Of a stretch of DNA of 64,000 nt, positions 28,332 through 38,164 are shown piece by piece. Under the pieces are notes generated by a model, which was not told the DNA's origin, made no database searches, and saw only the letters and a list, made by a program, of their open reading frames with translations. A program made the position numbers and the translations under genes. The stretch covers positions 62,001 to 126,000 of the forward strand of contig NZ_CP062230.1 of assembly GCF_024707545.1 (NCBI RefSeq), read 5' to 3'. Numbering within the stretch: position 1 is the first letter of the stretch; each line of letters begins with the position of its first letter. Source of the stretch: Mesorhizobium onobrychidis (lineage in GTDB: Bacteria; Pseudomonadota; Alphaproteobacteria; Rhizobiales; Rhizobiaceae).

Positions 28332-28541
28332 CTAAGCAGCCCCTTTGAGCGCGAGTGACAAAGCAAGGCGCAACTCAGCAACCAGCCCCAACTGCAGGTC
28401 GTGGCGCCGGCTTTCCGCCAGATCCGTGACTAGGGGGCGCATGTTTTGCCATTTCAGGCGTTCCCGTTTCGCGTGCGTCATCGCTATGTACAGCTTTGCA
28501 GCATGCGCAACGCATTCCAAACGCCCAACCCCATTGCTCAC
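28332..28541 (-). CDS. Small ORF between helicase and McrB-like gene
   Basis: The GTG at 28541 overlaps the stop of the helicase gene (GTGA) and the frame ends 34 bp before the McrB start. The 69-aa product is helical and basic (MSNGVGRLECVAHAAKLYIA, then RHDLQLGLVAELRLALSL). Coupling to both neighbours supports a real gene. No family recognised; it was presumably an accessory of the restriction-like operon. Confidence 0.5.
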   Translation of the reverse strand: MSNGVGRLECVAHAAKLYIAMTHAKRERLKWQNMRPLVTDLAESRRHDLQLGLVAELRLALSLALKGAA

Positions 28542-29095
28542 CCCATCACCGTCTTCTTGTGCGATATGTCTGGCGTAGGTTGGGTGCCTTGCTCGGCTAG
28601 CTGACAGAACAGGTTCACAAGCGCCATTTGGGAAAGGTTGCTAACGGTCGTATCCTTTAGTGATGGATTGGCCACCACTATCGCAAGGCACTTCGCGCGG
28701 GAGATGGCCACGTTGAGGCGGTTCTTCGAAAATAGGAACTCCATACCGCGCGGGCTTTCGCTCGCGTCGGACGCGCACATCGAAATGATCACGACGGCTG
28801 CTTCCTGCCCCTGAAATTTGTCGACAGTCCCGACCTTTGCATATGGTCCAAGCGCATCCTGAAGCTTCCGGCGCTGGTGATTGTACGGGGTGATGAAAAG
28901 GATATCGTCCAGCGTGAGCAAGCGCGGTTTATCCGATTCACCGTCCGCGTATGGGCACCCAATCAACTCGGACACCAATGCCTCAATGGCCGCGACTTCT
29001 TCATCCGAAGCCTGCGTGTTGCCGTTATGATGCACCGGGTGGAAAACGATGCCCGCTCCCTTTCGGACAAGCGGGCCGTGGGCTTGACGTGCCGA
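28538..29095 (-). pseudogene. SF1 helicase (Upf1/DNA2 type, TM0106-like), C-terminal remnant
   Basis: Starting in frame near 29095 it reads VFHPVHHNGNTQASDEEVAA, then LFITPYNHQRRKL (motif IV), VGTVDKFQGQEAAVVIISM (motif V) and NRLNVAISRAKCLAIVVA (motif VI). These are the last third of an Upf1-like helicase; the wording is closest to TM0106-type proteins, which carry a RecB-like nuclease in front. All earlier motifs, including Walker A and B, are missing because the gene is cut by the LodB-like gene region at 29.1-29.2 kb. It headed an operon with the 69-aa ORF and the McrB-like gene. Confidence 0.8.
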
Positions 29096-29220
29096 TCAGG
29101 CGCGTAGAACAAGACGAGCATTGCACCCTATCCCACCGAAACGCACGCTTGCGTTCTTCGCCGGCATAGGTCGAGATACCTATTCGAGCTATTTCAATCA
29201 GCGGGGTGGTCGGGCTCTGC

Positions 29221-30378
29221 ATGGCAAAACGCGTTCTGATACTTGGAAGCGGCGTAGCCGGAAATGCGCTGGCCGGTTCTTTGCGGCGCCGTGGGCACGA
29301 TGTCTACCTGATCGGACCTATGAGGACCGATGCACGCGGATCGATTGGAGAACACCTCGCGCCAGAAGCGCTTCCTCTCCTTCAGGCTCTCGGCGTGGAG
29401 GATTTGCTTCAGGACCGGACGCATTTACGAAGTCCCGGAGTAGTCAGTCTTTGGCAAGGCAGAATGGCGACCAAGGACTATTCGTTTTCGCTTGGCGGTG
29501 ACGGCTACAATCTCGATCGCACCGTTTTCGACACCCATCTCCGTCTATTCGCAGACCAGGTCGGCGTAAGACTGCTTGATGGTGTCTCGCTGACCGCAAT
29601 TCGACGTGCCGCAAGTTCCTGGATTGTCGAGCTCGGGTCAAAACGATCGAGCATGCGGATCGAGGCGGATCTGCTGGTCGATGCATCAGGACGGTCCGCC
29701 ACACTGGCCCGGCACTTGGGGGCTCGGAGACGGTTCCTCGACAATCTTATTGCTGTTGCGGGCCGCTATCGCGGAGAAGATCGAGGCAACGCTCGGCTAA
29801 TCGTCGAATCTGCGGGCGAGGGCTGGTGGTACGCTGCACGTCAGACGCAGCATCGGCGCATCGCTGTTTACATCACAGAGCCGGATGGTGTCGCAGGTTC
29901 GGACCGAACTGCGCTTTGGTACAGCAAGCATTCAGAAACTGAGCTCGTGAGAACTCTGGGTCCGCCTGAAGACGCGACAGTAGCCGCATGGGACGCCAGA
30001 AGCATGGTTCTCCTGCCACAAGGTGGAGCCGGCTGGATCTCGATCGGTGATGCGGCGATGGCATTCGACCCACTTTCAGCGGCAGGCATCACCAAAGCGC
30101 TGGCCGATGCCTGCGCGGTTGCCTCGCTGGTCTCCGACCGAGGACCAATCGAGAGTGAGGGGCTCGGTCGATTGCTTGTGGATCGTGGCAGGCGCTGGCG
30201 CGCCTATATTGCCGGGCTCCAGGCCAGCTATGGTGGGCTGGCATCGGATCAGGGGCAGTGGTGGGCTAAGCGCCGTCGCTGGGCAACGGAGCTCGATTCG
30301 GTCGAGCCCGCCGGATTCAGCGGTCCTGCAGATGGGGGAAACGCGCTCGCAGATACGAGTGGCGCTCGGAGTCACTAG
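29221..30378 (+). CDS. FAD-dependent oxidoreductase, LodB-like
   Basis: 385 aa from ATG 29221 (MAKRVLILGSGVAGNALAGSL, a GxGxxG Rossmann start for FAD). Later motifs are DLLVDASGRSATLAR and ISIGDAAMAFDPLSAAGITKAL, the GD-box of PHBH/halogenase-type flavoproteins. LodB, a flavoprotein of this kind, is needed to form the cysteine tryptophylquinone in LodA-type oxidases, and a LodA-like gene lies next door. Here the two genes converge and overlap by 62 bp (30317-30378) instead of forming one operon, so they need separate promoters. The start region abuts the broken helicase, marking an insertion edge. Confidence 0.8.
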   Translation: MAKRVLILGSGVAGNALAGSLRRRGHDVYLIGPMRTDARGSIGEHLAPEALPLLQALGVEDLLQDRTHLRSPGVVSLWQGRMATKDYSFSLGGDGYNLDRTVFDTHLRLFADQVGVRLLDGVSLTAIRRAASSWIVELGSKRSSMRIEADLLVDASGRSATLARHLGARRRFLDNLIAVAGRYRGEDRGNARLIVESAGEGWWYAARQTQHRRIAVYITEPDGVAGSDRTALWYSKHSETELVRTLGPPEDATVAAWDARSMVLLPQGGAGWISIGDAAMAFDPLSAAGITKALADACAVASLVSDRGPIESEGLGRLLVDRGRRWRAYIAGLQASYGGLASDQGQWWAKRRRWATELDSVEPAGFSGPADGGNALADTSGARSH

Positions 30379-32272
30379 ACCATCCTGCCTTTTGGGCCTG
30401 CAGATCAGCTTCGCTTGGCGTTCCCTGGAGCTGACGGAGCGCTGCGAACTCGGCACGAAAGTCTGCTCGTGCCGTTTTCTCCGCATGTAGGTGCTCGACA
30501 TAGATTTCCTTGGGCACGCCGAGCTGCGCGGCATCGTCAGGCCCGGGCAACAGGCAGACAATTCCGAGCTTTTGAAGATGATCGATCATGCGCTGAATTG
30601 CGTTGGCGAATGAAACGTCCGGGCCTAAGGGTGCGTACCAACTTTTGCGGGTCGTGAAGGCGCCGATCCGTTCTTCTGGCGACTTTGTCTTGTCCATCAA
30701 GATCTCGTAGTCCTCGCCAGTAAGCACATGGTTGGGCACGCGCGCCGGCCAGAATGTCGGGAGGTAAGGGTCCAGGTCGGGGAAGTACCCTGAGCGACAC
30801 CCAAGCGTATCCATCTGCCATGGCAATGCCATCCATCGCGTTAGATCGCCCGGCCCTTGCGCCTGAAGGGGACCGTTGGCGGCGAATATGGCCTCTCGTG
30901 TAAGCCCGTTCCCGTAGTCTTGTGGCGGCGCCCCTGCGCTTCGCATCCTGATGCGGTATGGAGCTTCGTACAGGCCTGGGTGGCGCAAAAGCCAAGTCAG
31001 CTCGCAACCGGGATGAAATGCGTCGGCGAGGCAAAAATGCATTGCGGCGCGATCGAGCAGTCGCGGCTGTTCCGCTAGCGGTACGTCCTCAAACACTTGC
31101 ACGGACGGTGGACCGCTCCAGTCGGTGTCAAAATGGCCTGCGACCCATTTGTCGACGCTCTTCTTCGCCCGATCCCACAGACTGAGCAGATTGCCAGGCT
31201 GATCCGCTTCTGAACCGCCGATGGTTCCAAACGTGTCGCCATAGATCGGCGGCAGCCCTTGCCACGACGTGCTGTCCTTGCCCCGGAATAGATTGGCGAG
31301 TGAGCGACGGAGCGGCTGGTAGGTATCGGCCTCGCCGTTGTGGATGCGCGCAATCTTGTCGACGAAGTCAGGATCGGTGAAGTCCGTTACGCCATGTGCG
31401 CCGAAGATATTGGCGATGCCCTGGTTAACCCATTGAAGTCGCGCGAGTCGCTCGAACAGGGGGTAAATGTCGTGCGAGAAGGAGGGAAGGGCAGGCCTGT
31501 CGAGCCAGCGTGCGTTGGTGAACACGTCCTGCATCAAGTCGTCCAGCGTCCGCCAACCCAGAATGTCGGGAGCAAAATTCGGCGGCGCCGACGCTACCCA
31601 GGCGTTGGAGCACGGTATTTTGCGACCATCTATGCGAACCGTGGCCGTGACCGGGCCGTCGGCAATGTCGTCGTACCAGCCGCTGGTGTTGCCGAACCAG
31701 TCATCGTCCTCGGTGCTGATAGGCGGCAGCCCCGTCGGCGATCCGCTCACGCCTCTGCCTGCAGCCACCACAAGGCGGCCGGCTTCGTCCGTGGCGAGAT
31801 CGCCGAGCAGAACCTCCGCCCCAGCGTCCCGATACGTGAAGCGCCCGCTGCACTGAGAAGCGCTATTCCGGCCACCGATCGTCACCGGCCCGGGGTCGAT
31901 TCTCAGATCCGAGCGCTTCGAGAGCTCGTAGTCCGGATTGCGCCTACGCAGCATCCGATCCTTCATCTCCGGGCGGTCCATCGCAGCGATGAAGATGTAC
32001 CAAGCCGCCTTGGCGGCTGCGATGTGAACGGTCCATTCGATTTCGGCGTCGTCCGCGGTGAGTTCCTTCACCACCTCGCCATGTTCGTCATACCCATAGA
32101 TTCGAAAGCGGACGGCTTCGCGCCGGATTGCGCCGGTCTCGTCCCGGCACTGCGCAGCGGTCCGGGGCGCGGGACGCATCACTTCAGGCGCGAGTATCCA
32201 TTCCTGGCTATTGCCAACGCGTGCGATTCCGATGCCTGGATGGATCTCCGCCCGAACGACTTCTGCTGCCAT
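30317..32272 (-). CDS. LodA/GoxA-like CTQ-dependent amino-acid oxidase
   Basis: 651 aa from ATG 32272, which has GGAGGGGG upstream. Family marks in order: EIHPGIGIARVGN (start), LRIDPGPVTIGG, GDLATDEAGRLVVAAGRGVS, WYDDIADGPVTATV, AWVASAPPNFAPDI, AFHPGCELTWLLRHP, PGDLTRWMALPWQMD and FWPARVPN. A Cys in FHPGCEL and a Trp in LPWQMD lie 62 residues apart, close to the 65 between Cys516 and Trp581 that make the quinone cofactor in LodA, as I recall. Such enzymes oxidise an amino acid and release H2O2 and ammonia, often antimicrobial. The gene lies 64 bp after a tyrosinase-like gene, so the two are probably co-transcribed. The substrate cannot be read from sequence. Confidence 0.85.
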   Translation of the reverse strand: MAAEVVRAEIHPGIGIARVGNSQEWILAPEVMRPAPRTAAQCRDETGAIRREAVRFRIYGYDEHGEVVKELTADDAEIEWTVHIAAAKAAWYIFIAAMDRPEMKDRMLRRRNPDYELSKRSDLRIDPGPVTIGGRNSASQCSGRFTYRDAGAEVLLGDLATDEAGRLVVAAGRGVSGSPTGLPPISTEDDDWFGNTSGWYDDIADGPVTATVRIDGRKIPCSNAWVASAPPNFAPDILGWRTLDDLMQDVFTNARWLDRPALPSFSHDIYPLFERLARLQWVNQGIANIFGAHGVTDFTDPDFVDKIARIHNGEADTYQPLRRSLANLFRGKDSTSWQGLPPIYGDTFGTIGGSEADQPGNLLSLWDRAKKSVDKWVAGHFDTDWSGPPSVQVFEDVPLAEQPRLLDRAAMHFCLADAFHPGCELTWLLRHPGLYEAPYRIRMRSAGAPPQDYGNGLTREAIFAANGPLQAQGPGDLTRWMALPWQMDTLGCRSGYFPDLDPYLPTFWPARVPNHVLTGEDYEILMDKTKSPEERIGAFTTRKSWYAPLGPDVSFANAIQRMIDHLQKLGIVCLLPGPDDAAQLGVPKEIYVEHLHAEKTARADFRAEFAALRQLQGTPSEADLQAQKAGWSSDSERHSYLRARFPHLQDR

Positions 32273-32336
32273 TGTCCCCCTCCGATCTTTTGTTCCGTCG
32301 AACGGCCGCCTCAGAACTTCGCGGTCCGTTGGCCTG

Positions 32337-33878
32337 CTAGAGCCAGTTGGCAAAACGAGAGACAATGCGGTTTTGAGGCCGCTCTCGCAGTTCCTGCAGG
32401 GCCATCGTGTCCATTTCGAGCGCTCCGACGCCCCTGAAGATCACCACAATCGCTTTCTTCATCAGCTCCACGTCCATGCCACCGTGACCGTGGTCATGGC
32501 CATGATGGCCGCCATGACCTCCTTCGTCGGCTGGCCCCTCCCAAGGGTCGTCGACATTGACCCACGTGCCGTCGACGACGAACCACTCGACGTCCTTGAG
32601 CTGTCTTCGCTTGACCGTTCCGGGCCGTGCGGCTTCCTGCGCCTTGAACCAGTCTTCAATGCGGTGATCGACCCAGCCGTGCAGCCGCCAGAACACCGGG
32701 CTGACGTGGGAGGAGAAGGTGGCGCCCAGATGATCGTTCGAGGGATCGAACCAGCCTTGAGCGAAGTCGTCGTCCTGCCGCCCCTCCGGGATGGCCAGTC
32801 CGTTTCGGGCGGGATCCCGCTGGACCGAGGTCCAGCGCATATGCATCCAGTTATGGATCGTGAATTCGATCCACGCGCCGAGCTCGCCGAGCGTGACCGT
32901 GGCGAGCCAGGCGGGATTGGCGTATTGAACCTCCCACGATCGAAACCGGCCATTGAAGATCGCTGGGGTGCGAAGCGCCGCCAACCAAGCGGTCGTGCTC
33001 GCGTCATCCGGCACGATCCAGGCCGGCGGGACCGCATAACCGTCGATGTTGCCGATCACGCGCTTCGCGCGGCCGGGTGCGAAGTCGGCGAGGACGCGGG
33101 GCTCGGGTAACCTCTTCCAACCGGCGGGAGCGTTGGCGCCGGCGATGTCGCGAACCGCCTTGATCATACGCCGGTGCATGAACAGGAAATCTTCGCCGGA
33201 ATGGTTCGCCAGATTGACGGGGCCGAGACCGGCTGACCGTTCTTTGTTGGGTGTTCCGGGCTGCCAATTATTGTCGCGAAGCCAGGTCTTTTGCTCTTCG
33301 GCGAGGTCGTCCCAATTGTCCCGGCTCGCATGCCATAGTTGATGATGGAGACGCATCTCGGGACTTGCCAGCATCGCCACGACCGGCGCGGGTAGGGGTG
33401 TCGCTATGCGAGACTCCACGAAGTCGTGCTTCACGGCATAGAAGGAATAGCTCGCACCGGCCGGCGTGCCGTCATGCTCTACCGTGCGGACTACGGTCCC
33501 GACGAGCGTCGGCCTCTGCTGCGCCGAGGGCTCGAAGTTCGGATGCCGAGGCCAGGTTGGGGCCAGCACACATTGATAATCGTAGATCCATGACTCCCAG
33601 GCCGATCCCTTGCGGCCGACAGCGCGGAATGAGACCGACACCGGATCGCCATCCGAATAGGTTCCCTCGAGCGAGAGGAACGGGTACGGCTTTCCAATGC
33701 CATCGTCGGCGGGCGTCGGATCAACGCGCTCGCCGAGGTGACCGAACACACGTTTCGTGGCCGGATCGATGTCCAGATAGAGTTCAGCTTGCCAAAGTTG
33801 AATCCCTCCGGTCGGTTCGGCTCCCTCCTCGACATTGAAGAAGCTTCTGTAAGTCCAGATACCACGAAGTGCTTCCAT
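32337..33878 (-). CDS. Tyrosinase-like type-3 copper protein
   Basis: 513 aa from ATG 33878. Histidine clusters fit two copper sites: MRLHHQLWHASRDNW and EDFLFMHRRMIK for CuA; FTIHNWMHMRW and SSHVSPVFWRLHGWVDHRIEDW for CuB, the last resembling the FWxxHxxxD signature. A His/Gly-rich stretch (GGHGGHHGHDHGHGG) near the C-terminus may hold copper in reserve. The family is close to bacterial proteins labelled PvdP/PvdJ-like. It stands first in a two-gene unit with the LodA-like oxidase. One could imagine tandem oxidation of an aromatic or amine substrate. No export signal is seen. Confidence 0.75.
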   Translation of the reverse strand: MEALRGIWTYRSFFNVEEGAEPTGGIQLWQAELYLDIDPATKRVFGHLGERVDPTPADDGIGKPYPFLSLEGTYSDGDPVSVSFRAVGRKGSAWESWIYDYQCVLAPTWPRHPNFEPSAQQRPTLVGTVVRTVEHDGTPAGASYSFYAVKHDFVESRIATPLPAPVVAMLASPEMRLHHQLWHASRDNWDDLAEEQKTWLRDNNWQPGTPNKERSAGLGPVNLANHSGEDFLFMHRRMIKAVRDIAGANAPAGWKRLPEPRVLADFAPGRAKRVIGNIDGYAVPPAWIVPDDASTTAWLAALRTPAIFNGRFRSWEVQYANPAWLATVTLGELGAWIEFTIHNWMHMRWTSVQRDPARNGLAIPEGRQDDDFAQGWFDPSNDHLGATFSSHVSPVFWRLHGWVDHRIEDWFKAQEAARPGTVKRRQLKDVEWFVVDGTWVNVDDPWEGPADEGGHGGHHGHDHGHGGMDVELMKKAIVVIFRGVGALEMDTMALQELRERPQNRIVSRFANWL

Positions 33879-34497
33879 GACGTCCCCCCGTAATTCGCAC
33901 TAGAGTCCGGTTGTCAGCTATTCCTGATGGCCGATGTTCAGGCACCGTTAAGGCCCGGTCGCACCTACCGCGCTGGCACCGAGTACGCCCTCGACGGTGA
34001 TCTTGTGTTATCGTGGTTCATATCAGCGGCGTCGGCGCTGGGTTCGGCCGCGGCGTGCGCCTCTTTCCTGAGGTCCCGAAGCTGTCCCACGGCCGCAAAG
34101 CTGAAAGGAGGCGAGAAACTCGCCAAGGCGAAGCCTTCGTCATGGATTTCCCTCACAAACGTCCGCAGATTATACTTGAGCACGACTTTGCCGCGAAATA
34201 AATGCCGGAAATGATTCCTGCTAGGATCTAAGTTACTTATTGCATCAAGTTGGAGGATGGGACATTTGGACGATGGTGACCCGAGGTGCGGCGGAGGTCA
34301 GCACCTCGGGGTCATTCGTCGGGTCGTCCAGCTGTTTGCTACGGATATAAGGGGGGTGACTTTGCGATACCGTGCCGGCACTGCCGTGTCGCCCTCGGAC
34401 TGCGGAAGCGCCACCCGCCGTCGTTGCACGACAACTACGATGCAAACAGACTTCCGATGCGGATGAACTTCACAGGAAAGCGAGAGCGGTGAAGGAG
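33879..34497. other. Intergenic, hairpin but no clear gene
   Basis: A 72-aa minus-strand frame at 33965-34183 (GTG start, weak ribosome site) is the only candidate and is not convincing. The region holds a strong hairpin (34276-34314) and probably the divergent promoters of the copper-protein operon and the propeller gene. Confidence 0.4.
34276..34314. terminator. Long hairpin, possibly terminator or regulatory
   Basis: CCGAGGTGC (34281-34289) pairs with GCACCTCGG (34301-34309) across an 11-nt loop. The stem extends by TGAC/GTCA with one bulged C. No T-run follows, so a simple rho-independent terminator is unlikely. It lies 184 bp before the propeller gene start. Confidence 0.45.
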
Positions 34498-37400
34498 ATG
34501 CGACATCACGCATTATTGGGAGCAGCGGTGTGCGGCCGCGTTCTAGTTTATCGGCAACTGTCTAGGGGCTGGTTGCCGAGGCCTGCGTTTCTGCAACGCC
34601 TGTTCGCCGTTTCGGCAGTACTCATGCTTTGCCTTGGTTCTGGAAGCGCACAAGACCCGTCCTTTCCCGAGCCTCTTCCTGCCGTCGTCGAGCCCGCAAA
34701 CATAACCGGAAACTGGCAGTTCATCCCCATTCCGCTGCCGGAGAGGAATGTTACGCACATACTGGTCTCCGACAAAAAGGACCGGCTGTGGATCGGAACA
34801 CCTGGTGGAGTCGCTTTATATGATGGGGTCGAAGCAACTGCGCCCCGCTTCCTGTCCTCCGAGCTGGAGCAACCCATCTATGTGAACTCGCTGGTCGAGC
34901 TCGCAGATGAAACGGTTCTCGTTGGCACCATCAACGACAGCCTCTGGCTTTGGAAGAATGGTGTCATCGAAGCGGTCTTTGGCGCGTGCCCGCGCTCGGT
35001 CGGAACCTGCTCGCGAGCGGAATGGGCGTTCGCGAAATCGGACGACAATCGCCTTTTCGTTGCGTCCAGTTCATTTGCTCCGCGACGCACCGAAGAACTC
35101 AACGCCTTAGCTGCTCGTATCAGCGAAAAGATCACTCCTGTCGAAGTGTCGGCCTCATATCTTGGCTTTGCAGGTGGCAAACTCGTAAGCGTCAGCAATA
35201 GCGGAACAGTGTCGCTAATAGACACGGCGACGGGCAAACCCGAGCGCGAACTCGACCTGGACTTAGAACCGTAGTCCTTTGCTCACGCTGTGTCGTTCGC
35301 TCCTGGTCAAGTGGTCATCGCAACGACCTCAGCCTGTTTGGGCCTTGATCTGGAACGAGGCCTTGCGCCAATCGTGCTGGCCACGGGCTATTGCTCATCG
35401 GGGATGATGCAGCGCGACGGAGCATCGTGGCTCTCCACAAGCCGCCTCTTTCGCCATGATATTCAGGGTTGGCGCAAATGGGAGCCCGAGCAAAGCGGTG
35501 CCACGAGAGCCAGAGTCATTGTCGAGGATGGCAATTCCAATGTTTGGGTCGGCGCCTCAACAGGACTTTGGCGTTATGTCGATATCGCGAAGGACCTTGA
35601 GTTCTCCGGGGAGCGATTGAGTATCTCGTCGGTTGTGGCTACGGATAGTGGAGATGCCGTTGTCGGTCTTCAGAGCGGCGAAGTTTGGCTCGTTCGACGC
35701 AATCTGACGCGCTCGAGCTTGCTGCCCCGGGACATCACAGTCCCAGTTTCACCCTATTACCGCGGCGCGCTTCTCGCCCGAGATGTTTCTGGACAACTGT
35801 GGGTTCTAAACGCGAACGGTCTTTTTAAGATCGAAGCCAGCGGCCGGTCGCTGAAGGTCGCGCCGTTCCCAATCCCCCTTGATGTCACTCCGCGCACTCC
35901 GGCCGCGCTGGCTGTTTCTGCAACGGGCAAGGCCTGCGTTGGCCTGGTCTGGTCGAACGAGGTTGTCTGTCTCGTTGATGGAGCATGGCAGACAGCGGCA
36001 ACACTCTTGGAGGACATTGGGGGCAGTGCCGTCGGCGCGGTCGCCTTCACCAAGGAGGACACGCTCATAGCCGCCGGCGTCCTGAGCGTCAAAATGATTG
36101 GGGCGAATACGGAAGAGTTCGGACCGTTTCCTCCAGTCCCGTTCGGCAGCAAACATCTTTTCAGCGCGGTCGCGGAGACAACGCTCGTCCCTGGAGCCGA
36201 CATAGCGGCGTCCGGCGGGTGGGGAGGCACAGTTTTCTTAAAGCGCACCGGCGACACCTACGTCGACACTGGTTATCGTCCACGCTCTCAGGGTGATCAG
36301 CCGTACCTAATCCGCCAACTCGTCTCACATCCGCAACTCGGGTTGCTTGCCGGTGCCGACGAGGGACTCTTCATCTGGCAAGGGCCAACTATCGACGGAA
36401 CATGGATGAGCCTCAGAGAGATGGACCCAAGGCTTGCCGGGAGCATTGAGGCCGTGGCGCCATCGTCCGGACGCAGCTTTTGGGTGGCATCAGGAAGCAG
36501 GCTGAGCCTTCTCGAACTTCCGTCCGCCAACCCACAGATACTTTTCGCGCGCTTCCCGGAAGGCGAAACCATCGCGCAAAATACTGTGACTTATCATCTT
36601 TCCGTTCCAGACTTGTCGGCCTTCCAGCCCTGAAGACCACAGCAATTACATACGATCCAGTCATACCCAATGCAGAGCGCGTTATCCGTGGCCCAAAAAA
36701 TCGGGTCGACCTGACTGGTTTGGACGATTGGACAGACTATCGCATCAGTGGCGTTGTGACCGACGGATTTCTCAATTCCGGGTCGCCGGCTACATCGACC
36801 TTTGCGGTCCAATTGCCGTTCTATCAGAACCCCTACACTCTGCTGGCCGCATTCGTGGCGACCGTTGCCTTTGTCGGCCTTCTCGTCACCCGCCGCGGAC
36901 CGACAGGCTTTCTGCTCCGGTCGCTCGGGGGGCTCAAGTGGTCGACCCTGCGGTCTGCTAACCGTTTTGTCCTGGAGGTACAGCAGGTCAGCCCAACACT
37001 TGTGCGCTATGAGCTGACGAGCCCATCGGCTCAAAACACCATCACGCTCGCGATTGAAGTGCCCGCCTTGCGCCTGGAAGCCGCGCCACAGTTGGTGTTG
37101 CCGGAGCTTACTGCGTTGGCGGAAGAGGAGCTTGCCGCGGAGTTGTCGAGGCGGCAAATGACATGCTTGTGGACATCGAAACCAGTCGCGAGGGTTTGGA
37201 TAGAATCGAGGCCGGTGAGCCTTCCAACGATCCAAGGGTATTCCGAGCTGATATTGAGCGCGGACTGGCTCGCGCGGCGGAGCTTGCCGTCCAGGGCAAC
37301 ACCTATATGCGCGAGGTAGCCGAGAAGGATCCGGAGCTCAAGCGCGCCATCGAGGCGGCAGAGCAGACCCGAGAGGGGCCGGCAGAAGGGCAGGGCAAAA

Positions 37401-37687
37401 CCCCTGCCAATGTCGATGGCGTGACCGAACAGCAGCGGGATCTCCGCCCCGAGGAGGCTGAGCGCTGGCCGGACGAACCCAACGAGCGCGAGGCCCACGA
37501 ACTGGCGTCGACCGTAGATGCTACAAATCGGCTGCAGGATAAGTTAAACAGGGACAAGGATGCCACACAACGCGGTGGCGAAACGACACGGACCGATCCG
37601 GCGCAACAACACATTCCTCGCCTCGAGGAGCTGGAACGCGAGGAACTAGAAAGAAGGGAACGCGACCGCGACGACCGGGACCGTTAG
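34498..37687 (+). pseudogene. Membrane beta-propeller protein, one stop and two frameshifts
   Basis: The parts add up to about 1060 aa. From ATG 34498 there is a leader (LFAVSAVLMLCLGSGSAQ), then blades of two-component-regulator propeller type (HILVSDKKDRLWIGTPGGVALYDG; VIVEDGNSNVWVGASTGLWRY). Next come an Ig-like segment (TAITYDPVIPNAE...DYRISGVVTDG), one membrane span (about 36835-36900) and a charged C-terminal tail (VEAANDMLVDIETSREGLDR...). Breaks: in-frame TAG 35272-35274, with coding continuing in the same frame; loss of a base near 36630; loss of one G at 37143-37146. In intact homologues the propeller would be periplasmic, sensing or binding. Only fragments can be made here unless the stop is read through. 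Confidence 0.75.
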
Positions 37688-37693
37688 AGGACG

Positions 37694-37900
37694 ATGTTTA
37701 ATCGACAGGATTACGTTTACCAGCACAGCGACCCGAAAGGTGACGAGGGGTTTGGCAAGGTATTTGCAATCGTCATCTGTTTTGTTTTCTTCCTGGGCGC
37801 ACTGCAGGTCGCTTATGAAACGGTGTCTGGCTGGTACCAAAACTTCATGCAGTGGAGCAGCGAAATGCTGGCTTTTTTGGCCGGCTTTTGGCCGTTCTGA
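37694..37900 (+). CDS. Small single-span membrane protein
   Basis: 68 aa from ATG 37694, six bases after the propeller gene's stop, with GAGGA upstream. It has one hydrophobic helix (VFAIVICFVFFLGALQVAYE, about residues 23-42) and an aromatic C-terminus (FLAGFWPF). Spacing shows it belonged to the propeller operon, perhaps as a membrane partner. It is intact although the upstream gene is broken. Its last codons touch the helicase remnant on the other strand, so the end may be junctional. Confidence 0.6.
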   Translation: MFNRQDYVYQHSDPKGDEGFGKVFAIVICFVFFLGALQVAYETVSGWYQNFMQWSSEMLAFLAGFWPF

Positions 37901-37919
37901 TAGTTGCGGGCCTCCGGCA

Positions 37920-38092
37920 CTCGCGCCGCGAACATTCTGACTTTCTCCGGGCGGAGGTCTTGCGCTTCGTCCACCAGGACAACTGGAAAGCTTGCAGCTA
38001 CCCATGCTCGCACGTCGTCACGTTCCAGCAGCATCCCTGCCGCATTGCAGTAGGCGTCGTACTGGTGTGTTTGGAGCGGTGGATCCATGGAG
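37920..38092 (-). pseudogene. UvrD-like helicase, middle fragment
   Basis: The minus strand reads DPPLQTHQYDAYCNAAGMLL then ERDDVRAWVAASFPVVLVDEAQDLRPEKVRMF: motif II (DEAQD) of a UvrD/Rep-type helicase with its preceding helices. It starts abruptly near 38092, where the N-terminal part should come, and loses similarity near 37920. The missing N-terminal part, ending ...GLASVLDDPP, is found on the plus strand at 52892-53150. The shared DPP codons and GATCC at both sites suggest that the two fragments were one gene split by inversion. Confidence 0.75.
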
Positions 38093-38133
38093 ATTATCGA
38101 TGACGGTGTAGGCATGAGCCGATCCGATGAAAT
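38082..38133 (+). pseudogene. GHKL ATPase G1-box fragment
   Basis: About 17 codons read SMEIIDDGVGMSRSDEI, matching the D-x-G-x-G box of HSP90/MutL/histidine-kinase-like ATPases. It begins at the same breakpoint as the helicase fragment. The N-box half of such a protein is on the minus strand at 53155-53275, so the two are proposed to be one split gene. The piece is short, hence the modest confidence. Confidence 0.5.
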
Positions 38134-38164
38134 CTGTAAAGCGCACTCGGTCACCCCGTTCCCA

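Noticed and set aside
32211..33110. Plus-strand frame of 299 codons
   Set aside because: Antisense to the tyrosinase-like gene; no ribosome site or family motif.
33965..34183. 72-aa minus-strand gene upstream of the copper-protein gene
   Set aside because: GTG start without a convincing ribosome site, no family likeness, and overlapped by an equally poor plus-strand frame.
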